In this document: piece by piece, positions 1-6,084 of the stretch
Numbering within the stretch: the first letter of the stretch is position 1
Layout of the letters: every line of letters starts with the position of its first letter
From: Bacillota bacterium
GTDB lineage: Bacteria > Bacillota > Clostridia > Christensenellales > Borkfalkiaceae
Assembly (NCBI GenBank): GCA_003343765.1
Contig: QAKO01000001.1
Location: 1-6,139, forward strand
DNA length: 6,139 nucleotides
Direction of reading: 5' to 3'
The notes under the pieces: model-generated
The model's database searches: none
Seen by the model: only the letters and a program-made list of their open reading frames with translations
Told to the model about the DNA's origin: nothing
Translations under genes and position numbers: made by a program

Positions 1-47
1 CCTTCGGGTTATGAGCCCGACGAGCTACCGAACTGCTCCACCCCGCG
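1..47 (-). tRNA. Initiator tRNA-fMet (CAT), 5' portion, cut by window edge
   Basis: Read on the minus strand, the segment begins CGCGGGGTGGAGCAG, continues through a D-loop with GGTAGCTCG, and gives an anticodon arm TCGGG-CTCATAA-CCCGA with anticodon CAT at window positions 11-13. The three consecutive G:C pairs in the anticodon stem, and an acceptor strand starting with C1, are the established hallmarks of the bacterial initiator tRNA that delivers formyl-methionine to the ribosomal P site. The visible bases closely follow the E. coli fMet tRNA 5' half. Only the first 47 nt are present. The variable loop, T-arm, the 3' acceptor strand (where an unpaired A72 is expected) and any encoded CCA lie left of the window. 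An elongator tRNA-Met is unlikely because it lacks the GGG/CCC stem and this 5' end. Confidence 0.95.
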
Positions 48-79
48 ATATCGATTGCCTTTCTCAAAAGTGCTTTATA

Positions 80-138
80 ATTTTATAGTATTGCGAATTT
101 TTTGTCAACTGTTTTTGGCTTATTTTTCGATTTATTTT
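80..138 (-). promoter_or_regulatory. Promoter of the initiator tRNA gene, with A-tract UP-like element
   Basis: On the minus strand there is a perfect -35 TTGACA (plus positions 103-108), a 17-nt spacer, and -10 TAAAAT (80-85). The expected start is near position 73, about 26 nt upstream of the mature tRNA 5' end at 47. Upstream of the -35, minus-strand A-tracts lie at 112-116, 123-127 and 135-138. Their centres are about 11 bp apart and fall near -41, -52 and -63. That placement matches the UP elements bound by the RNA polymerase alpha C-terminal domain at stable-RNA promoters. The boxes are seen directly; the UP role is inferred. Confidence 0.75.
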
Positions 139-220
139 CGTTTCCGACCCCTTTGGGAGAAAACTTCCGCAAATTTTTTTTATTTTATCTTCCCCTTTCC
201 CGTGCAAAAAATCAAATTGC

Positions 221-250
221 TTGACAGATCTCTGTGTTTTCGTTTAAAAT
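221..250 (+). promoter_or_regulatory. Promoter of the ilvB-ilvN-ilvD-cimA operon
   Basis: A perfect -35 TTGACA lies at 221-226, followed after 18 nt by a -10-like TAAAAT at 245-250. The expected start is near 257, leaving a leader of about 38 nt before the ilvB ATG at 295. An A-rich stretch (206-216) directly precedes the -35. It is oriented opposite to the tRNA promoter, with the two -35 boxes about 112 bp apart. There is no room for a T-box leader or a leader-peptide attenuator between this promoter and ilvB, so control is probably at initiation. Confidence 0.7.
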
Positions 251-259
251 AAAATATGT

Positions 260-274
260 AATATTCTGTATTTT
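260..274 (+). promoter_or_regulatory. Candidate CodY-box-like operator at the ilvB transcription start
   Basis: The 15-mer AATATTCTGTATTTT matches the known CodY consensus AATTTTCWGAAAATT at 11 of 15 positions, including the central TTCWG core. It sits directly after the predicted start (near 257), a position suited to repression. CodY is the branched-chain-amino-acid and GTP sensor that represses ilv operons in many Bacillota, so the context fits. Such matches arise easily in AT-rich DNA, and no codY gene is visible here, so this is only a candidate. Confidence 0.3.
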
Positions 275-294
275 TATACAAAAAGGAGGTTCCG

Positions 295-1947
295 ATGAAT
301 CTGAACGGTGCGGAGATACTTATCCGCTGTTTAAAGGAACAGAATGTCGACACCGTATTCGGTTATCCGGGCGGGTGTGTACTGGACATCTATGACGCGA
401 TCTACCGGGACGGATCGCTCCGCCATATTCTGACGGCTCATGAACAAAGCGCGGCGCACGCCGCTGACGGGTATGCCCGTGCGACGGGAAAAACGGGTGT
501 TTGCATTGCCACATCCGGGCCCGGCGCGACCAATCTGGTTACAGGGATAGCCACTGCGTATATGGACAGTATTCCGCTGGTTGCGATCACGGGAAACGTT
601 ACGGTATCCAATCTCGGGCGCGACAGTTTTCAGGAAGTGGATATTGCCGGCATCACCATGCCCATTACCAAACACAATTATATCGTCAAGGACATACATA
701 AACTTGCCTCGACCATCCGCGAAGCCTTTTATATTGCCAATTCGGGCAGAAAAGGCCCTGTGCTGATCGATATTCCGAAAAATATTCAGACGGAGATCTG
801 TGAATTCACACCCTCTTCTCCGTCGGAATACAAACCCAAAGCCGTGAATGCGGCGTCGCTCAGTGCGGTATGCGCCGCGCTGGAACGCGCGAAGCGCCCG
901 CTCATTCTTGCGGGCGGCGGATGCATCGGGTCAAACGCATCCGAGAACCTGTTCTTATTCGCAAAACGTCTGCAGGCGCCCGTCTGCTCCACATTAATGG
1001 GATTGGGATCCTACCCTGCTTCCGACGAACAATTTCTCGGCATGATCGGCATGCACGGCACGGATGCCGCCGCAAAGGCATTCCGCCGCGCGGATACCGT
1101 GATCGCGTGCGGTATGCGTTTTTCCGACCGCGTTGCGGGGAACCGCATCCGATTCGGCGAAAACAAAACGGTCATCCAGTTTGACATCGACGCGGCAGAA
1201 ATCGACAAAAACGTGCAGACCGATCTCTCCGTTATGGCGGACATCGACGAAATTTTCAAAGCGATCCTTCCCGTTCTCGCGCAGGGTGAACGCAAAGAAT
1301 GGCTCAAAGAAATTGCGGCTTACAAAGAATACGAGACCAGCCGTTTCAACTGCCGCCTTCCCGCTTACAAGATCATTTCCGCACTTCGCACTTTCACCGA
1401 CGCAGACACGCGCATCGCGACCGACGTCGGACAGCACCAGATGTGGACGGCGCAGTATTATCCTTTTGAAAAACCGCGCACTTTCATCACGAGCGGTGGC
1501 CTCGGTACCATGGGATTCGGTATGGGCGCGGCGATCGGATCCTGCATCGGGAGCAACAAAAAAACAGTTCTCGTTACGGGCGACGGATCTTTCCACATGA
1601 ATCTCAACGAACTGTGTACGGCGGTATCGCATCGTTTGCCCCTGATCATTCTGCTCATGGACAACAACTGTCTGGGCATGGTACGGCAATGGCAGACGTT
1701 ATTCTACCATAAACGCTATTCGCAGACCACACTCGACCGAAAGACCGATTATGTACGGCTGGCGGAAGCGTTCGGCGCAACGGGACTGACGATCGCAGGC
1801 GAAAAAGATATTCAGCCCGTCCTGAAAAAGGCGTTCGCGGCGGAAGGGCCTGTGCTTGTGGACTGCAAGATCGGCATCGACGATAAAGTTCTGCCCATGA
1901 TCGCGCCGGGAAAATCGTTCGAAGACATCATCACAAATCTGGATTAA
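295..1947 (+). CDS. ilvB: Acetohydroxyacid synthase, large (catalytic) subunit
   Basis: 550 aa, close to the usual length for the family. It is the ThDP-, FAD- and Mg-dependent enzyme that makes 2-acetolactate from two pyruvates (valine, leucine) or 2-aceto-2-hydroxybutyrate from pyruvate plus 2-oxobutyrate (isoleucine). The PYR domain occupies about residues 1-165, with GYPGG at 23-27, the ThDP-activating glutamate E50 in the TAHEQ motif, and SGPGATN at 74-80. The central FAD-associated domain is at about 190-325, with GMHGT at 252-256 and MRFSDRVAG at 274-282. The PP domain carries the ThDP/Mg motif GDG (429-431) to NN (457-458), followed by GMVRQWQ (461-467), whose Trp466 is the site associated with herbicide sensitivity in this family. 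The C-terminus has the typical VLPMIAPGKS. The start is fixed by AAGGAGGT at 283-290, four nt before the ATG. The partner ilvN begins 13 nt downstream. All key motifs are intact; oxalyl- or sulfoacetaldehyde-type relatives are unlikely given ilvN. Confidence 0.97.
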   Translation: MNLNGAEILIRCLKEQNVDTVFGYPGGCVLDIYDAIYRDGSLRHILTAHEQSAAHAADGYARATGKTGVCIATSGPGATNLVTGIATAYMDSIPLVAITGNVTVSNLGRDSFQEVDIAGITMPITKHNYIVKDIHKLASTIREAFYIANSGRKGPVLIDIPKNIQTEICEFTPSSPSEYKPKAVNAASLSAVCAALERAKRPLILAGGGCIGSNASENLFLFAKRLQAPVCSTLMGLGSYPASDEQFLGMIGMHGTDAAAKAFRRADTVIACGMRFSDRVAGNRIRFGENKTVIQFDIDAAEIDKNVQTDLSVMADIDEIFKAILPVLAQGERKEWLKEIAAYKEYETSRFNCRLPAYKIISALRTFTDADTRIATDVGQHQMWTAQYYPFEKPRTFITSGGLGTMGFGMGAAIGSCIGSNKKTVLVTGDGSFHMNLNELCTAVSHRLPLIILLMDNNCLGMVRQWQTLFYHKRYSQTTLDRKTDYVRLAEAFGATGLTIAGEKDIQPVLKKAFAAEGPVLVDCKIGIDDKVLPMIAPGKSFEDIITNLD

Positions 1948-1960
1948 AGGAGACGATAGC

Positions 1961-2479
1961 ATGAAAAGATATACCATTACGGCGCTCGTTTCCAACAAGA
2001 GCGGCGTTCTCACGCGCATTTCCGGATTGTTCGCGCGGCGCGGGTTCAACATTGAAAGCCTGTGCGCCTGCACGACGGAAAACGAGGCGCTTTCGCGCAT
2101 GACCATCGTTCTCAACGGAGACGAATACATTCTCGCGCAGCTGACAAAACAGCTCGATAAACTCATCGACGTGAAAAAGATCGCGCTCGCAAACGAGGAT
2201 GAATCGATCTACCGCGAGCTTTTATTGGTCAAAGTTTCTGCTCCAGCCCAAAAACGTTCACAGCTCATCGAGATCAAGGACGTCTATAAGGCGAAGATCG
2301 TCGACCTCTCCCCCGAAACGCTCATTTTAGAGATCACGGGCGAACCCAATAAACTGGACGGATTCATCAAAGTCATTGAGCCTTACGGCATTCTCGAAAT
2401 GGCGCGGACGGGACTGACAGCCCTTTCCCGCGGCGAAAAATGTCTCAACGACCTGACCGATTACAATGAACTGATCTGA
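1961..2479 (+). CDS. ilvN: Acetohydroxyacid synthase, small (regulatory) subunit
   Basis: 172 aa, the normal size for the IlvN/IlvH family. It binds IlvB, raises its activity and gives feedback inhibition by valine. Residues about 3-75 form the ACT domain, with the signature NKSGVLTRISGLFARRGFN followed by IESL. Gly15 and Asn30 align with E. coli IlvH Gly14 and Asn29, positions where mutations are known to relieve valine inhibition, so a valine-responsive enzyme is inferred. The C-terminal IlvN domain (about 85-165) contains the typical ILEMARTGLTALSRG ending. The start is set by AGGAG at 1948-1952, overlapping the end of ilvB (stop 1945-1947), with 8 nt to the ATG. The tight coupling fits equimolar translation of the two subunits. 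The family would be called ilvH where several isozymes exist; here ilvN simply denotes the partner of the upstream ilvB. Confidence 0.96.
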   Translation: MKRYTITALVSNKSGVLTRISGLFARRGFNIESLCACTTENEALSRMTIVLNGDEYILAQLTKQLDKLIDVKKIALANEDESIYRELLLVKVSAPAQKRSQLIEIKDVYKAKIVDLSPETLILEITGEPNKLDGFIKVIEPYGILEMARTGLTALSRGEKCLNDLTDYNELI

Positions 2480-2480
2480 A

Positions 2481-2579
2481 TTTACCGCAAGACACAAATT
2501 TTAGACAGTACGGCAATATGTTTTACCGTCAAAGCATGATTTCATTCTATAAAAATTACGCCTGCGCCTGATCCGGCGC
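2481..2579 (+). other. ilvN-ilvD spacer: TTTACCG repeats, TATAAA box and small hairpin
   Basis: This 118-nt gap (2480-2597) is longer than the ilvB-ilvN junction and is AT-rich in its first part. It holds a direct repeat TTTACCG (2481-2487 and 2522-2528), an imperfect inverted repeat GACAGTA/TACCGTC (2504-2510 and 2524-2530, 6 of 7 paired), a TATAAA (2548-2553) without a convincing -35 at 16-18 nt, and a 5-bp hairpin GCGCC/GGCGC (2564-2568 and 2575-2579) six nt before the ilvD ribosome binding site. No T-tract follows, so it is not a terminator. A secondary promoter or operator is possible but unproven. Confidence 0.3.
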
Positions 2580-2584
2580 GTGCG

Positions 2585-2590
2585 AAGGAG
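2585..2590 (+). promoter_or_regulatory. Ribosome binding site deciding the ilvD start
   Basis: AAGGAG ends 7 nt before the ATG at 2598. An in-frame GTG at 2580 would place this motif inside the coding region and has no ribosome binding site of its own, so the ATG at 2598 is chosen. Confidence 0.85.
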
Positions 2591-2597
2591 TACGGAT

Positions 2598-4262
2598 ATG
2601 AATAATATATTTTCGGAAGGAACCGCAATGTCTTCCCAGCGTTCGCTGATGCGCGCGCTCGGCTGGACAGACAGCGAAATGAAAAAGCCTATTATCGGGA
2701 TCATCTGCGCGCAGAGCGAGATCATTCCGGGTCATATGTATCTTGACCGTATTGCAGATGCGGTCAAAGAAGGTGTCATCGCCGCAGGCGGAAAACCTGT
2801 CGTTGTGCCGTCCATCGGCGTCTGCGACGGCATTGCCATGGGACACGCAGGCATGCGTTATTCCCTGCCTTCGCGCGAGATCATCGCCGACAGTGCGGAG
2901 ATCCTTGCACGCGCGCACGCTTTTTCGGGACTGGTTTTCGTGGGAAACTGCGACAAGATCATCCCCGGAATGCTCATGGCAGCGGTACGCTTAAACCTGC
3001 CCGCCGCCTTTGTTTCGGGCGGCCCTATGCTCGCGGGAAAAATGCACGGACAGCGCCTGTCCCTTTCTTCCATGTTCGAAGCGGTCGGCGCGTACAATGC
3101 GGGCAAGATCGATGAAAACGAACTTCACGAGTACGAATGCACCGCCTGCCCGACCTGCGGCTCCTGTTCGGGTATGTTCACGGCGAACAGCCTCAACTGC
3201 CTGACCGAAGCGCTCGGCATCGCGCTTCCCGGCAACGGAACCATTCCCATGGTTTACTCCCGCCGCATTATGCTCGCCAAAGAAACGGGCGAAGCAGTCA
3301 TGAATGCCGTGAAAAACAATATACGTCCCTCGGATATTCTGACGCCGAAAGCTATCCGCAATGCGGTGGCGGTCGACAACGCGATCGGCGCATCCTCCAA
3401 CAGCGTTTTGCACCTTTTGGCGGTTGCAAACGAGATGGGCATGAGCGAAAAAGATTTCTCCGTTGACACATTCAACGAAGTCAGCGCAAAAGTGCCGCAC
3501 ATCTGCAAACTCGCTCCCGCAGGGAAACATTACATCGAAGATCTCAACGAAGCAGGCGGTATTTCCGCTGTCATCCGTCAGTTGGAAGAAGCGGGACTGT
3601 TCGACGGCTCCGCGCTGACCGTTTCGGGGATCAGCCAGCATGACCGCGTGAAAAACGCGCGCGTTTTGGACGCGGAAGTGATCCGCCCCATCAATAACCC
3701 CTATTCCCCGACAGGCGGACTCGCCATTCTCAAAGGAAACCTTGCGGCGGAAGGCGCCGTCGTTAAAAAGAGCGCAGTCGATGCCGCCATGCTCAGGCAC
3801 AGCGGCCCCGCCAAAGTATTTGACAGCGAAGAAGCCGCCATGGAAGCCATTTCCACAGGCAAGATCGTCAAAGGCGACGTAGTCGTCATCCGTTACGAAG
3901 GACCGAAGGGCGGGCCCGGTATGCGCGAAATGCTGTCCCCCACCTCCGCGATCGTGGGAGCGGGACTTGGCGCCGACGTCGCACTGATCACGGACGGCAG
4001 GTTCTCGGGCGCCACGCGCGGCGCGGCGATCGGGCATATCTGCCCCGAAGCGGCGGCGGGCGGCCCCATCGGCATCGTGCGCGACGGCGATATCATCGAC
4101 ATCGACATTGAAAAAGGTACGCTCGATCTGCGCATTTCCGATAAAGAAATGAAAGAACGTCTGGCGAATTTCAAACCCATCGAAAAACCTGTGGACGGAT
4201 ATCTCAAACGCTACCGCGCCCAGGTCACTTCCGCGAGCCGCGGCGCTATTTTCAAAAAATAA
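2598..4262 (+). CDS. ilvD: Dihydroxy-acid dehydratase
   Basis: 554 aa from the chosen ATG, normal for the IlvD/Edd family. It is an Fe-S enzyme that dehydrates 2,3-dihydroxyisovalerate and 2,3-dihydroxy-3-methylvalerate to the 2-oxo acid precursors of valine/leucine and isoleucine. Candidate cluster ligands are Cys118 in GNCDKIIPGM and Cys190 in ACPTCGSCSGM; Cys76 in GVCDGIAMGH is also near the active site. Whether the cluster is 2Fe-2S or 4Fe-4S cannot be decided from sequence. Lys120, next to Cys118, matches the metal-binding lysine that is carbamylated in studied relatives. Ser470 in DGRFSGATRG is the expected catalytic serine. The N-terminal motif CAQSEIIPGH (37-46) and MLAGK are typical of clostridial IlvD rather than the E. 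coli form. The 6-phosphogluconate dehydratase (Edd) alternative is unlikely given this fit and the neighbours. It is followed by a spacer with hairpins before cimA. Confidence 0.96.
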   Translation: MNNIFSEGTAMSSQRSLMRALGWTDSEMKKPIIGIICAQSEIIPGHMYLDRIADAVKEGVIAAGGKPVVVPSIGVCDGIAMGHAGMRYSLPSREIIADSAEILARAHAFSGLVFVGNCDKIIPGMLMAAVRLNLPAAFVSGGPMLAGKMHGQRLSLSSMFEAVGAYNAGKIDENELHEYECTACPTCGSCSGMFTANSLNCLTEALGIALPGNGTIPMVYSRRIMLAKETGEAVMNAVKNNIRPSDILTPKAIRNAVAVDNAIGASSNSVLHLLAVANEMGMSEKDFSVDTFNEVSAKVPHICKLAPAGKHYIEDLNEAGGISAVIRQLEEAGLFDGSALTVSGISQHDRVKNARVLDAEVIRPINNPYSPTGGLAILKGNLAAEGAVVKKSAVDAAMLRHSGPAKVFDSEEAAMEAISTGKIVKGDVVVIRYEGPKGGPGMREMLSPTSAIVGAGLGADVALITDGRFSGATRGAAIGHICPEAAAGGPIGIVRDGDIIDIDIEKGTLDLRISDKEMKERLANFKPIEKPVDGYLKRYRAQVTSASRGAIFKK

Positions 4263-4281
4263 TTGCACGCTTTAGATCTGC

Positions 4282-4300
4282 GACAGGCAACCTGCCTGTT
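4282..4300 (+). other. Short hairpin downstream of ilvD
   Basis: ACAGGCA (4283-4289) pairs perfectly with TGCCTGT (4293-4299) around a 3-nt ACC loop, with an outer G-T pair. An alternative pairing, GCAAC (4287-4291) with GTTGC (4298-4302), shares the same bases, so the two folds are mutually exclusive. There is no T-tract after it. It could protect the 3' end of the ilvBND message or be part of a switch with the next hairpin; the role is inference. Confidence 0.45.
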
Positions 4301-4308
4301 GCAACAAT

Positions 4309-4329
4309 AAAAACGCGGCCGCGTTTTTT
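4309..4329 (+). terminator. Terminator-like hairpin between ilvD and cimA
   Basis: AAAAACGC (4309-4316) pairs with GCGTTTTT (4321-4328) around a GGCC loop, and the T-run extends to 4329. This has the form of an intrinsic terminator, but the G:C core is only three pairs, so partial read-through is likely. The T-run ends just before the cimA ribosome binding site (4332-4336). No promoter is apparent between it and cimA, so it probably reduces rather than abolishes cimA transcription from the ilvB promoter. Confidence 0.5.
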
Positions 4330-4331
4330 AT

Positions 4332-4336
4332 GAGGT
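4332..4336 (+). promoter_or_regulatory. Ribosome binding site deciding the cimA start
   Basis: GAGGT lies 5 nt before the ATG at 4342. The in-frame ATG at 4330 overlaps the end of the T-run and has no ribosome binding site, so 4342 is preferred. Confidence 0.7.
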
Positions 4337-4341
4337 ACACC

Positions 4342-5919
4342 ATGGAAAACACGAAAAAATTACAGATATTTGATTCCACCCTGCGCGACGGCGCACAGGG
4401 TGCCAACATCTCTTTTTCCGTCGACGATAAAATCAAAGTCATCCAGACGCTCGACGGGCTGGGCATCGATTTCATTGAAGCGGGCAATCCTTTTTCCAAT
4501 CCCGCCGAAATGCAGTTTTTCCAGCGGATCCAGGGCATGAAACTTTCCAATGCCAAGATCGTTGCATTCGGTTCCACCCGCCGCAAAGGCATTTCGGCGG
4601 CAGAAGACAGCAATCTGAAATCCCTGCTCGCCGCCAATACCGAATACGTCGCCATTTTCGGAAAAAGCCATATCCGCCACGTGACAGACGTCATCAAAGC
4701 GACTCCCGAAGAAAATCTTGCCATGATCCGCGAGAGCGTGGAATTTCTTTCTTCGCACGGCAAAAAAGTCATTTTTGACGCCGAACATTTCTTTGACGGC
4801 TATAAAACCGACTCCGCTTACGCCCTCTCCGCATTAAAAAGCGCGTACGACGCGGGCGCATACTGTCTTTGCCTGTGCGATACGAACGGCGGCATTTTCC
4901 CCGATGAAGCGTATGAGATCACCAAAAAAGTGACGGATACATTCCCCGACAGCATCGTTGCGATCCACTGCCACAACGACGGCGGACTCGCCGTTGCCGA
5001 TTCGATCGAAGCGGTCAAAGCAGGCGCACGGCAGATCCAGGGTACGTTCCTGGGGTTCGGCGAACGTTGCGGAAACGCAAACCTTTCCACGATCATCTGC
5101 AATCTGCAATTAAAACGCGGCTACGAGTGCATTCCTGCCGAAAATCTCAAAGATATTTACGAGAGCGCGGCTACCATCGCGGATACCGCCAATATGGCGA
5201 TCCCCGCCAATCAGCCCTACATCGGCATGAACGCGTTTGCGCACAAGGCAGGCATGCACGCGGACGGCGTATTAAAATATTCCTCTTCTTTTGAGCATAT
5301 CGATCCCGAAATCATCGGCAACAAACGCAAATTCCTTCTTTCGGAAATTTCCGGAAAAAGCGCGATTTTCGACAAGCTCAAAAACTATTTCCCCTCTCTC
5401 GACAAAAACGGCAAGGAAATGGGCGATATCGTCAACGCGCTCAAAGAACGCGCCCTTTCCGGCTACCAGTATGAAGCCGCTGAAGCAAGTTTTGTCCTTC
5501 TCGTCGAAAAGATTTTGGGAAAATACAAATCTTCTTTCGATCTCATCAACTATAAAGTCATCAACGAACAGCCTGCGATCGAAGGCAAAGTAGCTTCCGC
5601 AATCATTAAAGTACGCGTGAACGGCGTGACCAAAATCTCCGCTTCCGACGGTGAAGGTCCCGTCCACGCCATGGACCTTGCCTTGCGCTCTGCTCTTTCC
5701 GAGTTTTATCCCGAAATTGCACAAGTCTCCCTGACCGACTTTAAAGTGCGCGTTCTCGATTCGGACAAGGCGACCGCCGCAAAAGTCCGCGTTCTCATTA
5801 CGTCCGCGAACAGCTGCGACAGCTGGACTACGGTCGGCGTTTCCGAAGACATCATCGAAGCCAGCTGGCTCGCCCTCACCGATTCCATCGACTACGCACT
5901 CATGCGCCGCGGGAAATAA
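4342..5919 (+). CDS. cimA: (R)-citramalate synthase
   Basis: 525 aa, the usual length for bacterial CimA. It condenses acetyl-CoA with pyruvate to (R)-citramalate, the first step of the threonine-independent route to 2-oxobutyrate and isoleucine. The DRE-TIM (HMGL-like) barrel spans about 6-275: STLRDGAQ (12-19) with catalytic Arg15 and metal-binding Asp16, AFGSTRR, DAEHFFDGYK, CDTNGG (179-184), the metal motif HCHND (209-213) and GERCGNAN (240-247). The linker carries AFAHKAGMH (298-306). The C-terminal allosteric domain (about 400-525) has DGEGPVHAMD, DFKVRVLDSD and WTTVGVSEDIIEASW. The sequence HFFDGYK and the WTTVGVSE ending separate CimA from 2-isopropylmalate synthase (LeuA) and homocitrate synthase, so isoleucine feedback is the likeliest control. 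The strand before the active site reads CLCLCD, more cysteine-rich than usual. It is the last gene of the operon and ends 10 nt before a strong terminator. Sure of the family; substrate is inferred from motif pattern and neighbours. Confidence 0.93.
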   Translation: MENTKKLQIFDSTLRDGAQGANISFSVDDKIKVIQTLDGLGIDFIEAGNPFSNPAEMQFFQRIQGMKLSNAKIVAFGSTRRKGISAAEDSNLKSLLAANTEYVAIFGKSHIRHVTDVIKATPEENLAMIRESVEFLSSHGKKVIFDAEHFFDGYKTDSAYALSALKSAYDAGAYCLCLCDTNGGIFPDEAYEITKKVTDTFPDSIVAIHCHNDGGLAVADSIEAVKAGARQIQGTFLGFGERCGNANLSTIICNLQLKRGYECIPAENLKDIYESAATIADTANMAIPANQPYIGMNAFAHKAGMHADGVLKYSSSFEHIDPEIIGNKRKFLLSEISGKSAIFDKLKNYFPSLDKNGKEMGDIVNALKERALSGYQYEAAEASFVLLVEKILGKYKSSFDLINYKVINEQPAIEGKVASAIIKVRVNGVTKISASDGEGPVHAMDLALRSALSEFYPEIAQVSLTDFKVRVLDSDKATAAKVRVLITSANSCDSWTTVGVSEDIIEASWLALTDSIDYALMRRGK

Positions 5920-5929
5920 TGCTTTTCCC

Positions 5930-5967
5930 CGCCGCTCCGCTTTCAAAAAGCGGAGCGGCGTTTTTTT
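5930..5967 (+). terminator. Strong intrinsic terminator of the operon
   Basis: A perfect 14-bp stem (5930-5943 with 5947-5960, GC-rich at its base) with a CAA loop is followed at once by seven T (5961-5967). This is a textbook Rho-independent terminator, 10 nt after the cimA stop codon, and it marks the end of the transcription unit. Confidence 0.93.
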
Positions 5968-6040
5968 ATGCCGCAGTACTTTCTTGTGCGCAACCGGACT
6001 CAATCCTTAAAAAAGGAAGTCAACTTTTTGAAATTTCCAC

Positions 6041-6077
6041 AAAGAACGCCTGCGGAAAGATTCCGCAGGCGTTCTTT
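6041..6077. terminator. Second long hairpin, possible bidirectional terminator
   Basis: A perfect 17-bp stem (6041-6057 with 6061-6077) closes a 3-nt AGA loop. The arms begin AAAGAACG and end CGTTCTTT, giving T-rich 3' ends on both strands; on the plus strand a further TTTTTT follows at 6082-6087. It could back up the first terminator or end a convergent gene lying to the right of the window. On the minus strand no T-run follows the stem. No coding region is linked to it within the window. Confidence 0.5.
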
Positions 6078-6084
6078 AAACTTT

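Noticed and set aside
55..252. Short plus-strand open frame in the divergent spacer
   Set aside because: It starts with TTG without a ribosome binding site, is Phe-rich because the DNA is T-rich, and overlaps both promoters.
251..294. T-box riboswitch or leader-peptide attenuator for ilvB
   Set aside because: The leader is only about 38 nt, with no T-box sequence, no specifier structure and no run of Ile/Leu/Val codons ahead of a terminator.
994..1689. Minus-strand open frame of 231 codons antisense to ilvB
   Set aside because: Shadow of the ilvB reading frame; low-complexity, Arg/Val/Phe-rich translation without any family signature.
2991..4268. Long open frame (425 codons) on the minus strand, antisense to ilvD
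   Set aside because: It lies wholly opposite a gene with all IlvD motifs intact. Its composition is what results from the complement of GC-leaning codons, it has no recognisable motif, and no ribosome binding site supports it.
4311..4326. Palindrome around GCGGCCGC as a protein-binding operator
   Set aside because: The flanking A and T runs and the position after ilvD are better explained by a terminator-type hairpin; no second copy was seen in the window.
4330..4341. Upstream in-frame ATG as the cimA start
   Set aside because: It has only the terminator T-run upstream and would bury the GAGGT ribosome binding site that fits the ATG at 4342.
5272..6003. Minus-strand open frame of 243 codons crossing the end of cimA and the terminator
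   Set aside because: It would read through the operon terminator stem and lies opposite the conserved CimA allosteric domain; no ribosome binding site or family motif was seen.
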